DNA from: Ignavibacteriales bacterium
Lineage (GTDB): Bacteria; Bacteroidota; Ignavibacteria; UBA10030
Assembly (NCBI GenBank): GCA_016207415.1
Contig: JACQPT010000110.1
Location: 1 to 36,053 of the forward strand
Direction: 5' to 3'
Length of the DNA: 36,053 nt
The notes beneath the pieces were generated by a model, which worked only from the letters and a program-made list of their open reading frames with translations, did no database searches and was not told the origin of the DNA. Shown here in pieces: positions 17,541 to 27,433 of the stretch (positions are counted from its first letter, which is position 1; every line of letters begins with the position of its first letter). Both the position numbers and the translations under genes were made by a program.

Positions 17541-20500
17541 GTGTTCAACCAATTATCCGACAAACTGAGTTACCACGAGCTGGAAACCCGAATCCTCAAA
17601 TTCTGGGAAGAAGAAAAAGTCTTCGAGCAAAGTATCGCCTCGCGCGAAGGAAAGTCGCAGTTTACCTTCTACGAAGGTCCCCCCACAGCAAACGGACGGC
17701 CCGGCATTCACCACGTCATGAGCCGGACGCTCAAGGATCTTATCTGCCGTTACAAGACCATGCGAGGCTTCCAAGTGCACAGGAAAGCGGGATGGGACAC
17801 ACACGGCCTTCCGGTGGAAATCGAAGTCGAAAAATCGCTTGGTTTCAAACACAAGGACGAGATTGTCAAATACGGCGTTGCGAAGTTTAATGAGGAGTGT
17901 AAAAAGTCCGTCTGGAAGTACAAAACGGAATGGGAAGAGTTGACGCGCATCATGGGATACTGGGTGGACCTCGACGAACCGTACGTAACGTTTGAAAACG
18001 ATTATATCGAATCCGTCTGGTGGGCGCTGAAGCAGTATTTTGACAAGGGGCTGATGTACAAGGGGTACAAGATTCAACCATACTGTCCGCGTTGTGAGAC
18101 ACCGCTTTCGTCGCACGAGGTATCGCTCGGCTACAAAGATGTCAAAGATCCTTCAGTGTATGTGAAAATGAAAGTCAAAGGTGAAACGAACACGTTCTTC
18201 CTGGTTTGGACGACAACGCCATGGACCTTGATCTCAAACGTGGCCCTGGCAGTCCATCCTGAAGTCGAATATGCCAAAGCGGAACATAAGGGAGAAAACC
18301 TCATCCTCGCAGAGGCGCGTCTCCCCGTCCTCGGAGATGAGTATGTCATACTTGAAAAATTCAAAGGTTCGAAGCTTGCGGGAAAAGAGTATGAACGACT
18401 CTTCGATTACCATCGCGTAAAGGAAAAAGGATGGTATGTTGTGCTCGCCGAGTTTGTCACGACAGAGGATGGCTCTGGCATTGTGCACATGGCTCCTGCA
18501 TACGGTGAGGATGACTACCAGCAGGCCATGAAGTACAGCCTCCCGACGATTCATCCCGTGAGCAAGTCCGGCGAATTTGGACCCGAAGTAACGGACTTTG
18601 CGGGCAAATTCGTCAAAGAAGCCGACCCCGAAATCATCGCCAACCTGAAGAACCGGCGGCTGTTGTTCAAGAAAGAAACCTATCTTCACAGCTACCCGCA
18701 TTGCTGGCGTTGCGAGTCGCCGTTGTTGTACTACGCACGCGATTCCTGGTACATCCGGACCACGGCGTATGCGGAGAGGATGAGAGAAATCAACAAGACC
18801 ATCAATTGGATTCCGGACGAGGTTGGCGTCGGCCGTTTCGGGAACTGGCTGGAGGAAAACAAGGATTGGGCAATCTCGCGTGACCGTTTTTGGGGGACGC
18901 CGCTTCCCGTGTGGGTCTGCCAAAAATGCGGCCAACAGAAATGTGTCGGCAGCATTGAGGAGTTAAAGAAAGGGAAGAACGCACCCGATCCTTTAGATTT
19001 ACATAAACCTTTCGTAGACGAAATCACCTTCACATGCGAGAAGTGCAGCGGGATGATGAGCAGGACTCCAGAGCTCATCGACGTATGGTTTGATTCCGGC
19101 TCCATGCCGTTTGCACAGTGGCATTATCCGTTCGAGAACAAAGAGGTTTTCCAGAATGCGTACCCCGCCGATTACATCTCCGAGGGCATCGACCAGACAC
19201 GCGGGTGGTTTTACACGCTGCATTCCATCGGGACGTTCTTATTCGACAAACCGGCGTACCGGAATTGTCTCGTCAACGAACTGATTCTCGACAAGCAGGG
19301 CCAAAAGATGTCGAAGTCCAAGAAGAACACTGTGGACCCTTTTGCCCTCATTCGCAAATATGGTGCAGATGCGACGCGCTGGTATCTTATCACCAACAGT
19401 CCGGTGTGGCGGCCGACCCTATTTGACGAGGCAGGCGTCGGGGAGGTGCAAAGAAAGTTTTTCAGCACGTTGCTCAATACGTACTCTTTTTTCGCGCTGT
19501 ATGCGAACGTCGACGGCTTCCAGACCACCGAAAAGCCGATTCCGGCGCGTGAGCGGGCAGAGATCGACTGCTGGGTCCTTTCCGAACTGAATTCCCTGGT
19601 GAAAAATTACACACAATGGATGGAAGAGTTCGATGTGACACGTGCGGCGCGAGGTGTGAGCGACTTCACGATAGACCAGTTGTCCAACTGGTATGTTCGA
19701 AGAAACCGCAGGAGGTTCTGGAAAAGCGAAAATGGCAAAGACAAAACGGCCGCGTATCAAACGCTCCATGAATGCCTGATGACCGTCACGAAACTCATGG
19801 CTCCGTTTGCCCCGTTCCTTGCCGACGAACTCTATCAAAGCCTCAACCCGGGACGGAAGGAATCAGTACATGTTGATTCTATTCCGGCCGCGGATGAGAG
19901 GACAATCGACGGCGAGCTCGAAAGGAAAATGGAACGCGCGATCCGGATTGTGAGCCTTGTGCGCGCTCTGAGAATGAAATCGAACCTCAAGGTGCGTCAG
20001 CCGCTGACGAAGATTCTCATCTCCGTGGCCTCCGAAAAAGAAAAGGCCGAAATCCGGCAAATGCAGGAAGTTATTCTCGAAGAAATAAACGTCAAACACC
20101 TCGAGTACGTGACGGAAGAAGAGGGAGTCTTCAGGAAAAAAGCAAAACCGAATTTCAAAACGCTCGGACCGAAATTCGGCAAAGGGGTTCAGCCCGTTGC
20201 CGCCCGCCTTCGTGAGCTAAGCTCTCAGGAGCTCCATGCTCTTTTCCATCAGGGAACACTTGCACTTTCGATAAATGGTAGCGATTATACAGTGTTGCCC
20301 GAAGATGTGGAGGTGGTCTATGAAGAAACGAAAGGTTGGCTTGTTGAGACCGACGGCAGCATGACGGTGGCACTGGACACGCAGCTGAATGACGAACTGG
20401 TCGATGAAGGTTTAGCGCGGGAGTTTGTCAATCGGGTGCAGAATCTTCGGAAGGATTCGGGTTTCGAAGTGACCGACCGCATCAAGATTTACTACAAGTC

Positions 20501-20672
20501 GACAGACCGCCTCGCCAGGGCGCTCGCCAGACTGGCTTCCTACGTTCAACAGGAAACACTGGCGGCGGAGATTCGTCATGTGACGAAGGACGGAAACGGC
20601 GAGGTTCCATTCATCACAGAAGACATCAATGGAGAGAAGGCGGAAATTGGAGTGGAGAGGATTCACAGTTAA
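17541..20672 (+). CDS. ileS: Isoleucyl-tRNA synthetase
   Basis: GPPTANGRPGIHHVMSRTLKD (HIGH-like), DQTRGWFYTLH, KMSKSKKNTVDP (KMSKS); start uncertain, ORF open from 17520. Confidence 0.97.
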   Translation: MFNQLSDKLSYHELETRILKFWEEEKVFEQSIASREGKSQFTFYEGPPTANGRPGIHHVMSRTLKDLICRYKTMRGFQVHRKAGWDTHGLPVEIEVEKSLGFKHKDEIVKYGVAKFNEECKKSVWKYKTEWEELTRIMGYWVDLDEPYVTFENDYIESVWWALKQYFDKGLMYKGYKIQPYCPRCETPLSSHEVSLGYKDVKDPSVYVKMKVKGETNTFFLVWTTTPWTLISNVALAVHPEVEYAKAEHKGENLILAEARLPVLGDEYVILEKFKGSKLAGKEYERLFDYHRVKEKGWYVVLAEFVTTEDGSGIVHMAPAYGEDDYQQAMKYSLPTIHPVSKSGEFGPEVTDFAGKFVKEADPEIIANLKNRRLLFKKETYLHSYPHCWRCESPLLYYARDSWYIRTTAYAERMREINKTINWIPDEVGVGRFGNWLEENKDWAISRDRFWGTPLPVWVCQKCGQQKCVGSIEELKKGKNAPDPLDLHKPFVDEITFTCEKCSGMMSRTPELIDVWFDSGSMPFAQWHYPFENKEVFQNAYPADYISEGIDQTRGWFYTLHSIGTFLFDKPAYRNCLVNELILDKQGQKMSKSKKNTVDPFALIRKYGADATRWYLITNSPVWRPTLFDEAGVGEVQRKFFSTLLNTYSFFALYANVDGFQTTEKPIPARERAEIDCWVLSELNSLVKNYTQWMEEFDVTRAARGVSDFTIDQLSNWYVRRNRRRFWKSENGKDKTAAYQTLHECLMTVTKLMAPFAPFLADELYQSLNPGRKESVHVDSIPAADERTIDGELERKMERAIRIVSLVRALRMKSNLKVRQPLTKILISVASEKEKAEIRQMQEVILEEINVKHLEYVTEEEGVFRKKAKPNFKTLGPKFGKGVQPVAARLRELSSQELHALFHQGTLALSINGSDYTVLPEDVEVVYEETKGWLVETDGSMTVALDTQLNDELVDEGLAREFVNRVQNLRKDSGFEVTDRIKIYYKSTDRLARALARLASYVQQETLAAEIRHVTKDGNGEVPFITEDINGEKAEIGVERIHS

Positions 20673-20690
20673 CAAAGGGGGGAATTGCTG

Positions 20691-21188
20691 ATGCCAGCAA
20701 CAAAAAAGAAAATGTCGGCAAAGAAAAAAGTCATTCGTGCAGTGAAAACGCCGAAGCTCAAACAGCCGAATATGAAAGCCAGGCCAGCGCCGCCGAAAGC
20801 GCCCATTCAACGCAAGAAAGGCTATACGAAGTCGGAGTTGGACTACTTTAAGACCATCATCATCGAGAAGCGCAAGGAAATCCTCGAAGAGCTTGAATCG
20901 CTGAAGTCGAGCATGATGGACGTGACGACCGGAGAGTATGTCACGGAAAACTCGACATACTCGCTGCATATGGAGCAGGGGACAGACGCCATGGAAAGGG
21001 AAAAAACGTTTCTGTTCGCATCGCGGGAAGGCAAATTCCTGAACTACCTCGACGATGCGCTCAAGCGGATCGAAAAAGGCGATTACGGCTTTTGTCAGGA
21101 TTGTGGAAAGTTGATCGAAAAGGAGAGGCTGGAAGCCGTGCCCCACGCCCAGCTTTGCGTGCAATGCAAACTGAAACGCGGAAAATAA
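20691..21188 (+). CDS. TraR/DksA-family zinc-finger protein with Lys/Pro/Ala-rich N-terminal tail
   Basis: IEKGDYGFCQDCGKLIEKERLEAVPHAQLCVQCK; N-terminus MPATKKKMSAKKKVIRAVKTPKLKQPNMKARPAPPKAP. Confidence 0.92.
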   Translation: MPATKKKMSAKKKVIRAVKTPKLKQPNMKARPAPPKAPIQRKKGYTKSELDYFKTIIIEKRKEILEELESLKSSMMDVTTGEYVTENSTYSLHMEQGTDAMEREKTFLFASREGKFLNYLDDALKRIEKGDYGFCQDCGKLIEKERLEAVPHAQLCVQCKLKRGK

Positions 21189-21208
21189 ACGACCGACGAG
21201 CCGCCTCC

Positions 21209-21856
21209 ATGCGCGTTCTGTACGTAACTGGTATCATCGTTCTGCTCGACCAAATCACCAAGCTGCTGGTGAAAGGTTTCACGTTGTCGTTTCTCGACTT
21301 CTATCATCCGGGGATGCAGCTCGGCGCAAGTATTCCCATCCTGGGCGATTTTCTCCGCCTGACATTCATCGAGAATCCCGGGATGGCCTTCGGTATCGAT
21401 ATCGGCGGCCGGCTCTTCCTAACGGTTTTTTCCATCATTGCCAGCGTCGGCATCCTTTTCTACTTGTACAGGATTCGGGAGGAGACGCTTGCGGTTCGGG
21501 TTCCTCTGGCCATGATCCTTGGTGGCGCAATCGGCAATCTGATCGACCGTGTGTTCTACGGCGTCATTTTTGGAGAGGGGTCGCTTTTCTACGGCAAGGT
21601 TGTTGATTTCTTCGATGTGGATTTTTTTAACATAGACTTTGTGGGTTTTCATATTTCTCGTTGGCCCGTGTTCAACGTTGCCGATGCTTCCGTTTCTCTG
21701 GGCGTCCTTGTACTTCTAATGTTTCATCGAAAGTTTACCAGCGTGGAGGAACCCCGCGTATCGCTGGCGGCGTCGTCCAAAACTGGGTCAAGCGACGGCA
21801 TGAAGAACGGATCATCCGAGACTGCAACCGACGGTTCAACTCCTACTCCTTCTTGA
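21209..21856 (+). CDS. lspA: Lipoprotein signal peptidase
   Basis: VLLDQITKLLVKG, IENPGMAFGI, GGAIGNLIDRVFYG, FNVADASVSLGV. Confidence 0.94.
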   Translation: MRVLYVTGIIVLLDQITKLLVKGFTLSFLDFYHPGMQLGASIPILGDFLRLTFIENPGMAFGIDIGGRLFLTVFSIIASVGILFYLYRIREETLAVRVPLAMILGGAIGNLIDRVFYGVIFGEGSLFYGKVVDFFDVDFFNIDFVGFHISRWPVFNVADASVSLGVLVLLMFHRKFTSVEEPRVSLAASSKTGSSDGMKNGSSETATDGSTPTPS

Positions 21857-21857
21857 T

Positions 21858-22865
21858 ATGTCCTCCCGGGCTGAACCTAAATCGCCCGAGGCTGCACCAC
21901 CGCCAGACCGCGAGACACTGCGTATTGTTGTACCGCCCAAGCAGTCGAAAGAAAGGCTCGACGTTTACCTTACGCATCAGGTTGAAAATGCAACCCGGAG
22001 CAAGGTACAACGTGCTATAGAGGCCGGACTCGTTCTTGTCAACAACAAAAGGGTGAAGTCAAGCCACCAAATCTCGCCTTCTGAAGTCATCGATGTAACC
22101 TTCGACCGTCCGAAACGTCCTGACGCCATGCCTGAAAACATCCCGCTGGAAATCACTCATGAGGACGATCAACTTCTGGTTGTCAACAAGCCGGCAGGGA
22201 TGGTGACTCATCCCGCCTATGGCAACTATTCCGGCACACTGGTCAATGCGCTGCTCTACCATACTCAAAAGCTCTCTGGAGTGAACACGGAACTTCGGCC
22301 GGGCATTGTTCACAGGCTGGACAAGGATACGAGCGGTCTCATGGTTGTAGCAAAGACGGATGCTGCGCATCATCTTCTAGCGCAACAGTTTTCGCGCCGA
22401 ACGATTGGAAGGGAGTACGTTGCGCTTGTATGGGGTTTATTCAAACAGCCCCGCGGCACGATTGAAGCAAGCCTCGGACGGAGCAAGAAGGACAGAAAGA
22501 AAGTTACAGTCACAACGGAGGGAAAGCACGCGGTGACAGAATTCGAGGTCCTGGAGCAATTCGATTTCCTTTCTCTTGTCCGTTTGAAACTGAAGACTGG
22601 CCGCACACACCAGATTCGTGTTCATCTTGCGCATAGAGGACATCCGGTTTTCGGCGACACGACATATGGAGGCCGGAACCATCGGTGGGGAGGATTGGCT
22701 GGGAAAAAATCTCGGCTGGCAGCAAACCTGTTGACGCTTATCTCACGGCAGGCATTGCACGCGAAAACAATCGGGTTTGTTCATCCCACCACAAAGCACT
22801 GGACGAGCTTTGATTCGGAGATTCCTGAAGATATGAAAAGTATTCTCAGAAGATTGCAGGAGTGA
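21858..22865 (+). CDS. rluD: RluA/RluD-family pseudouridine synthase
   Basis: S4 domain, RPGIVHRLDKDTSGLMVVAKT, TGRTHQIRVHLAHRGHPVFGD. Confidence 0.95.
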   Translation: MSSRAEPKSPEAAPPPDRETLRIVVPPKQSKERLDVYLTHQVENATRSKVQRAIEAGLVLVNNKRVKSSHQISPSEVIDVTFDRPKRPDAMPENIPLEITHEDDQLLVVNKPAGMVTHPAYGNYSGTLVNALLYHTQKLSGVNTELRPGIVHRLDKDTSGLMVVAKTDAAHHLLAQQFSRRTIGREYVALVWGLFKQPRGTIEASLGRSKKDRKKVTVTTEGKHAVTEFEVLEQFDFLSLVRLKLKTGRTHQIRVHLAHRGHPVFGDTTYGGRNHRWGGLAGKKSRLAANLLTLISRQALHAKTIGFVHPTTKHWTSFDSEIPEDMKSILRRLQE

Positions 22866-22899
22866 AAAGCAAGAGCATTCAGCTCAGAGATCGAATGAA

Positions 22900-22939
22900 G
22901 AAAAAAAGGTGCGACGCCCAAACAACTGGACGCCGCACC
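22900..22939 (-). terminator. Intrinsic terminator of the DUF6600-type gene
   Basis: Minus strand GGTGCG...CGCACC stem followed by TTTTTTT. Confidence 0.65.
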
Positions 22940-22952
22940 CACCAGCCGCATG

Positions 22953-24134
22953 TTAGTCTCTACCCCTCTTTCGTTCTTCACGTTTCGGCTGATTCCCACG
23001 ATTTCCTTCCCGGCTTTGAGGCTGGCGGCTCGCCGGGGTTTGCCGTTCGACCCTTGGAGACGGAAGCTGAGGGCGTTGGTACTGAGGTGTACTCTCCCGC
23101 CGAAGTTCTTTTTGATCGCGTTGAGGATTCATGCGCCGTTGGTCGACGCGGGGGTCTGTCCGTCCTTGCGGCGTAACCTCATTCCGTTGTTCACGGGATT
23201 CCATCCCATCCTTGAGCCTATCTTGTTCACGTTTTCCACGGTCGATCGGTCGACGGCCGCTCTCGGAAGGTCTCGAGCCTTGTTCGGATTCTCTCGATGG
23301 ACGGTTGATACGATTGATATCGAGCGTCGTGCGGCGGTCTGCCCGGCGGGCATCGATTCGCACGTCACGTTCCTGCTCCATTTCCGTCCTGTTCGGCCGG
23401 TAGACCTCGATGCGCTCCCGGGAACCGTCCCGCACGACTCGCTCAACTGAACGGTCTCGCACATCTGCGATTTCCATCCGGCTGATGCGCGTTCTCCCGC
23501 GACGCTCGATGAATTCACGGTCAACTCCACGGTTGATGATGCGGTCACGGTCGACTTCATAACCTCCGGCGGATCTCGTTGTTCGAATCAGCCTGCGCGT
23601 GCTCCCTGCGTCAACGACGTGTCTTGTTATCGTCGGCGCACCGAAGTACTGGCAATGAATGAAACTCCAGTAATGGACGGGAGCGACCCATCGAGTTGTG
23701 AATCGTATCCCGATCGAAATGCTGAAGTGCGCGTACGGCGGTAGAGGAGCCCATCCGATGTAATCATCGTTGTACCTCCATTCCACCCAGGCTGGACCCC
23801 AAACGTCGTCGGGAATCCAAATCCATCCATAGAAATCATCATAGTACCATCGGCCGTAATGGTAGACAGCCCAGCCGAATGGTTCATGCGAAACCCAATA
23901 CCAACCATGGTCCGTCCACGCCCATCGGCCGTACATATAAGGGCGCCAACCCAACCTCACGCGCAAGGGGCGCCAGGCATAAACACCGCTTTCGATTTCG
24001 ATCCATTCACCATGAGGGCCAAGTGAAGAGTAGAAAAAAGCCACTCGTCCCCCGTGATACATCGAAGTACCATGGCCGCGTGAGTTTTCCGCCGTTATCA
24101 CAATCAATCCAATGATAAAAATGAGCCTTTTCAT
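22953..24134 (-). CDS. DUF6600-like secreted protein with Arg-rich C-terminal tail
   Basis: WRPYMYGRWAWTDHGWYWVSHEPFGWAVYHYGRWYYDDFYGWIWIPDDVWGPAWVEWR; start MKRLIFIIGLIVITAE at 24134. Confidence 0.8.
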   Translation of the reverse strand: MKRLIFIIGLIVITAENSRGHGTSMYHGGRVAFFYSSLGPHGEWIEIESGVYAWRPLRVRLGWRPYMYGRWAWTDHGWYWVSHEPFGWAVYHYGRWYYDDFYGWIWIPDDVWGPAWVEWRYNDDYIGWAPLPPYAHFSISIGIRFTTRWVAPVHYWSFIHCQYFGAPTITRHVVDAGSTRRLIRTTRSAGGYEVDRDRIINRGVDREFIERRGRTRISRMEIADVRDRSVERVVRDGSRERIEVYRPNRTEMEQERDVRIDARRADRRTTLDINRINRPSRESEQGSRPSESGRRPIDRGKREQDRLKDGMESREQRNEVTPQGRTDPRVDQRRMNPQRDQKELRRESTPQYQRPQLPSPRVERQTPASRQPQSREGNRGNQPKREERKRGRD

Positions 24135-24387
24135 AGTCCACCTCATGTGCAATGCTGACAGAGGAGTGTCAACGTTCGTGCCATCCTGGGGTATTCTCGC
24201 CTGCGCTGGAAGTGAAGGAAAACGACCGTATCCCGTTCCCAATAGTATCCAATTGTGTGAAATTCTGTCCAGTGTCCTTGATTCAATAAGCAAAAATATT
24301 CATCTTGGCGAAAGTCCTGTAGGCCTCGCCAAAAGGCCTTTGCACACCAGCGATTCCCATCAGTAACCGACAAAGCACAGGGATCTT

Positions 24388-25059
24388 ATGTTAACGACAT
24401 CAACGATGCGAATTCGGGCAAACTTTCGGGAGAACATCCTTTTGAGGATTCTGGCTGTCGGTTACCCCCTCGTGTGGATCATTACGGCAATACGGCCTGT
24501 GTATCCTTCCGATTGGCTCCTGGAAAATATTCTCGTTGTCCTTTTTGTTCCCGGTTTAGTTGCAACATATAAAAGATTTCCGCTTTCCGACCTTTCCTAC
24601 CTTTGCGTTGCGGTGTTCATGACCCTCCATGCGATCGGTGCTCATTATACGTATGCAGAGACTCCCATCGGATACTGGATGCAAGATTGGTTTCGTCTGG
24701 AACGGAATCATTATGACCGCGTAGTGCATTTTTCGTTCGGCTTACTGATGGCGTATCCTGTGAGAGAAGTCTTCCTTCGCGTTGCCCGTTCGAAGGGGTT
24801 CTTTGCCTACTATCTTCCGTTGGATGTCACGCTCGCCTTCAGCGCGGGTTATGAGATTATTGAAATGCTTGTAGCTGTTGTCGTCAGCCCGGAGGCGGGA
24901 ACCGCGTATTTGGGAACGCAGGGAGATGTCTGGGACGCGCAGAAGGATATGGGTTTGGCGGCGCTAGGGGCCGTCATTTGCATGGCGGCAACAGCCGTGA
25001 TCCGGACGGTGCGGAAGAAGCCCCACGTTCCGGAATTCGAAACCGCAGATGAGTTGTGA
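24388..25059 (+). CDS. DUF2238/YjdF-like membrane protein
   Basis: HAIGAHYTYAETPIGYW...RNHYDRVVHFSFGLLMAYPVRE...YLGTQGDVWDAQKDM. Confidence 0.88.
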   Translation: MLTTSTMRIRANFRENILLRILAVGYPLVWIITAIRPVYPSDWLLENILVVLFVPGLVATYKRFPLSDLSYLCVAVFMTLHAIGAHYTYAETPIGYWMQDWFRLERNHYDRVVHFSFGLLMAYPVREVFLRVARSKGFFAYYLPLDVTLAFSAGYEIIEMLVAVVVSPEAGTAYLGTQGDVWDAQKDMGLAALGAVICMAATAVIRTVRKKPHVPEFETADEL

Positions 25060-25073
25060 CTGAAGCCGCGCTC

Positions 25074-25102
25074 TTGGAAGCGCTGTGACTTTTTTCTATA
25101 TT
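25074..25102 (+). promoter_or_regulatory. guaA promoter
   Basis: TTGGAA-N17-TATATT ending 5 nt before the ATG at 25108. Confidence 0.55.
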
Positions 25103-25107
25103 TCTGT

Positions 25108-26652
25108 ATGCAACATCCGGAGCTTCTTCTTGTTCTCGATTTTGGCTCTCAATACACACAGCTCATTGCGCGAAGAATCCGTGAGCTTGGCGTCTATTCG
25201 GAAATTCATCCGTTTCATCTCAGCATAGAAAGAATCCGCCAGCTCAACCCGGTCGGTATCATTCTGTCGGGCGGACCGTCAAGCGTTTACGAACGTGACG
25301 CACCGAAGCCTTCGGAAAAAATCTACAGCATCGGTGTGCCTGTGCTGGGCATTTGCTACGGACTCCAGCTCATTGCCGACCAGCTTGGCGGCAAAGTCGC
25401 TGCCTCCACTCGGAGGGAATATGGAAAAGCGTTCCTGCATATCGATAACAGGGACGACCTTTTTTCCGGATTGGACGGGTCCACTTCGGTCTGGATGAGT
25501 CACGGCGACTCGTTGAGTCAAATCCCGCCCGATTTTGAGCCGATAGCACACAGCGAGAATGCACCAATTTGCGCAATTCGCAACCCCGGCCGAAAAATCT
25601 ATGGCGTCCAATTTCACCCGGAAGTCGTCCATACACCGGACGGCAGTAAGATACTTTCCAACTTCGTCTTCAAGATTTGCAAAGCCCATGGCAGTTGGAC
25701 TCCTGAATCCTTTGTCAAGCAAGCGACACAGGAAATCAAAGGCCGTGCGGGAAGGTCGAATGTCTTGTGCGCTTTGAGCGGCGGCGTGGACTCGTCTGTC
25801 CTCGCCGTCCTTTTACACAAGGCACTCGGCCAACAGCTGTATTGCCTGCACATCGACAACGGCCTGATGAGGAAGAACGAAAGTCGGGAAGTGGTGCGCA
25901 TGTTCGAGGAAAATTTTCGCATGAACCTTGCCTCGGTCGATGCAACGGACATCTTTCTCAGCCGTTTGAAGGGCGTCGTCCATCCGGAAGAAAAGAGGAG
26001 AATCATTGGCCGGACGTTTATTGAAATTTTTGAAGCTGAAGCGAAAAAACTTGAAGGTTCGGTGGAATTTCTTGCGCAAGGGACTCTCTATCCCGATGTG
26101 ATTGAATCTGTTTCGACGAAAGGGCCATCGAAGACCATCAAGACTCATCATAATGTTGGTGGATTACCCGGCAGCATGCGATTTCAACTGATCGAGCCGT
26201 TTCGCGAACTTTTCAAGGACGAAGTTCGTAAGATAGGCCTGATTTTGGGCGTCCCGGAGGAATTTATTCGACGGCATCCGTTTCCCGGCCCGGGACTTGC
26301 TGTGAGAGTGCTGGGAGAAATCACGAAAGAGAAACTTGAACTTTTGCGCGATGCGGACGACGTCTTTATCCAGGAACTCAACAGGGCGAACCTGTATGAT
26401 GAAATCTGGCAGGCTTTTGTCGTCCTGCTCCCGATCCAGTCCGTGGGGGTGATGGGAGATGGACGTACCTACGAATACACAGCAGCACTCCGGGCTGTTA
26501 CGAGCATCGACGGCATGACAGCGGATTGGGCAAGAATTCCACCGGACATCCTGGCGAGGGTCTCCAGTCGGATCACGAATGAGCTTAAGGGCATCAATCG
26601 CGTCGTGTATGATGTGAGTTCCAAACCCCCTGCAACCATCGAGTGGGAATAA
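25108..26652 (+). CDS. guaA: GMP synthase (glutamine-hydrolysing)
   Basis: [61 protein letters not shown]-terminus. Confidence 0.98.
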   Translation: MQHPELLLVLDFGSQYTQLIARRIRELGVYSEIHPFHLSIERIRQLNPVGIILSGGPSSVYERDAPKPSEKIYSIGVPVLGICYGLQLIADQLGGKVAASTRREYGKAFLHIDNRDDLFSGLDGSTSVWMSHGDSLSQIPPDFEPIAHSENAPICAIRNPGRKIYGVQFHPEVVHTPDGSKILSNFVFKICKAHGSWTPESFVKQATQEIKGRAGRSNVLCALSGGVDSSVLAVLLHKALGQQLYCLHIDNGLMRKNESREVVRMFEENFRMNLASVDATDIFLSRLKGVVHPEEKRRIIGRTFIEIFEAEAKKLEGSVEFLAQGTLYPDVIESVSTKGPSKTIKTHHNVGGLPGSMRFQLIEPFRELFKDEVRKIGLILGVPEEFIRRHPFPGPGLAVRVLGEITKEKLELLRDADDVFIQELNRANLYDEIWQAFVVLLPIQSVGVMGDGRTYEYTAALRAVTSIDGMTADWARIPPDILARVSSRITNELKGINRVVYDVSSKPPATIEWE

Positions 26653-26707
26653 GCCCGCCGATTGCGATCAGGCCCAACATCTTTACCACAAAAGACTTTC
26701 ATCCTGT

Positions 26708-27427
26708 ATGATCGAACTTCATAACGTTACAAAAAGATTTGGGAGTTTCACCGCAGTCAATGACCTCTCGCTGAAGGTCGAGAGAGGGGAATTCTTCGGA
26801 TTTCTCGGACCGAACGGGGCGGGGAAGACAACAACGATCAAGATGATCGCAGGCCTCTTCTCGCCGACGAACGGTGAAATTGTGGTGAACGGGTTTAACG
26901 TCGTCAGCCAGCACATTGAGGCAAAGCAGACTATCGCCTATGTTCCCGACCAGCCGTTTCTGTACGATAAGCTGACGGGGCGGGAATTTCTGTACTTTGT
27001 CGGCGGTCTGTACAAAATCGGGAAGGAAAAACTGGCCCAAGTGATTGCGGAACTGATAGAGCATTTTGAGATCGGCGACTGGGTGGATAAGAGGACGGAG
27101 GATTATTCCCAGGGAATGCGTCAGCGCATTACGATTGCAGCTGCACTGCTGCATGAACCGAAGACGATTATTATTGACGAGCCGATGATCGGGCTTGACC
27201 CGCGGAGCGCCAAGATTGTCAAGGATACGCTCCTGGAGCAGGCGCACAAGGGCGTCTCGCTTTTCATGTCCACCCACAGCCTGCCGGTCGCAGAAGAGCT
27301 ATGCGACAGAATCGGCATTGTAAAAAACGGAAGGCTGATTTTCTGCGATACACAGGACAAGCTGCAAGTTTACAAAAAACAATACGACGGCAAGTTTGAA
27401 TCAGTTTTTCTGGAGCTGACCAAGTAG
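26708..27427 (+). CDS. ABC transporter ATP-binding protein
   Basis: GPNGAGKTTTIKM Walker A, DYSQGMRQRI signature, IIIDEPMIGLD Walker B. Confidence 0.97.
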   Translation: MIELHNVTKRFGSFTAVNDLSLKVERGEFFGFLGPNGAGKTTTIKMIAGLFSPTNGEIVVNGFNVVSQHIEAKQTIAYVPDQPFLYDKLTGREFLYFVGGLYKIGKEKLAQVIAELIEHFEIGDWVDKRTEDYSQGMRQRITIAAALLHEPKTIIIDEPMIGLDPRSAKIVKDTLLEQAHKGVSLFMSTHSLPVAEELCDRIGIVKNGRLIFCDTQDKLQVYKKQYDGKFESVFLELTK

Positions 27428-27433
27428 GAACCG

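Noticed and set aside
22862-23560. Several overlapping ORFs (166, 104, 90, 143 aa) on both strands
   Set aside because: They lie in alternative frames of the Arg-rich tail of the DUF6600-like gene; compositional by-products with no family signal.
24143-24373. 76-aa minus-strand ORF in the divergent 24135-24387 gap
   Set aside because: No SD, no recognisable motif, and it falls within a probable promoter region.
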